From an uncultured Faecalibacterium sp. (GTDB taxonomy: Bacteria > Bacillota > Clostridia > Oscillospirales > Ruminococcaceae), in assembly GCA_934525405.1 (NCBI GenBank), contig CAKSZF010000033.1:1-14804 (forward strand): a stretch of 14,804 nucleotides of DNA, given 5' to 3'. The translations under genes and the position numbers were made by a program. Below the pieces are notes generated by a model. The model did not search any database. It was not told the origin of the DNA and was given only the letters and a program-made list of their open reading frames with translations. This document shows positions 14,633-14,804 of the stretch, in pieces (position 1 is the first letter of the stretch; the number at the start of each line of letters is the position of its first letter).

Positions 14633-14804
14633 TTACTTGTACCGTATTACAGGCAGTTGCTTTATCTTGCAGCCAACCTTTTTGTGATCAAGTGCAAAAA
14701 CCATATCTGGAGTGCGTTCAAAAAATCCTATATCACGCCGCCAGCTTGTGCCGCATTTGCAGTGGAACAGACCAATGAACTGCTGCTTCATTTTACGTCC
14801 GCAG
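14633..14804 (-). CDS. 3' end of a small Cys-containing protein gene (zinc-ribbon-like?), cut by window edge
   Basis: The minus-strand frame is open from the window edge to the TAA at 14633-14635, 56 visible residues. It begins Cys-Gly-Arg-Lys and continues MKQQFIGLFHCKCGTSWRRD, with a later Cys (VGC) and a basic end (VIRYK). The Cys at the edge plus HCKCG and the isolated Cys could belong to a zinc ribbon whose first pair is off the edge. A Met at 14789-14791 could be a start (52 residues) but has no ribosome site, so the gene probably continues beyond the window. The family is not recognised. It ends at the shared terminator, convergent with the XRE gene. Confidence 0.55.
   Translation of the reverse strand, partial: CGRKMKQQFIGLFHCKCGTSWRRDIGFFERTPDMVFALDHKKVGCKIKQLPVIRYK

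Noticed and set aside
1..14804. tRNA, rRNA, CRISPR array or toxin-antitoxin pair
   Set aside because: No cloverleaf, rRNA segment, regularly spaced repeats or paired small toxin/antitoxin genes were recognised by eye; a tRNAscan or Rfam search could still find small RNAs.

Overview
The window looks like chromosomal DNA of a GC-rich, anaerobic, gut-type member of the Clostridia; a Faecalibacterium/Oscillospiraceae-like genome is my best guess. This rests on strong AGGAGG-type ribosome sites, GC-biased codon use in the housekeeping genes, a SigK-like sigma factor, a clostridial-type AlaRS and relics of Firmicutes conjugative elements. It is inferred from gene content and style, not from a marker gene.

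Region 1 (1-7365, plus strand) is a conserved housekeeping run: alaS (5' end outside the window), a HIT-family hydrolase, a purine-type phosphoribosyltransferase, a ComEC-like DNA-uptake channel, holA (DNA polymerase III delta) and an RNase M5-like Toprim gene. The last two overlap by 4 bp. A terminator separates alaS from the HIT gene, and a good sigma-A promoter lies just before holA. Region 2 (7370-8053, minus strand) is a SigK-like sigma factor, convergent with the RNase M5 gene with only 4 bp between the stops.

Region 3 (about 8240-10640) is an AT-richer accessory patch: an NTF2-like small protein, about 380 bp of hairpin-rich non-coding DNA, a membrane-anchored XRE regulator, then three broken genes typical of Firmicutes integrative elements or plasmids. 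These are a DUF3847-like stub, the 3' part of a DUF6017-type replication protein and the first ~50 codons of parA. I read this as the decayed remains of an integrative element.

Region 4 (10661-13758) is a divergent pair: a LysR regulator (minus) and a large exported flavoprotein reductase (plus) with a covalent-FMN domain fused to a fumarate-reductase-like FAD domain. The shared 154-bp region holds a very good lysR promoter overlapped by operator-like palindromes, and the reductase ends in a strong terminator. This looks like an inducible, substrate-specific anaerobic respiration or detoxification module and is the most biologically interesting intact unit here.

Region 5 (13761-14804) holds a decayed GH4 glycosidase (internally deleted, frameshifted, 3'-truncated), a small XRE regulator, a bidirectional terminator and the 3' end of a Cys-containing small protein gene on the minus strand. 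No tRNA, rRNA, CRISPR array or complete mobile element was seen.
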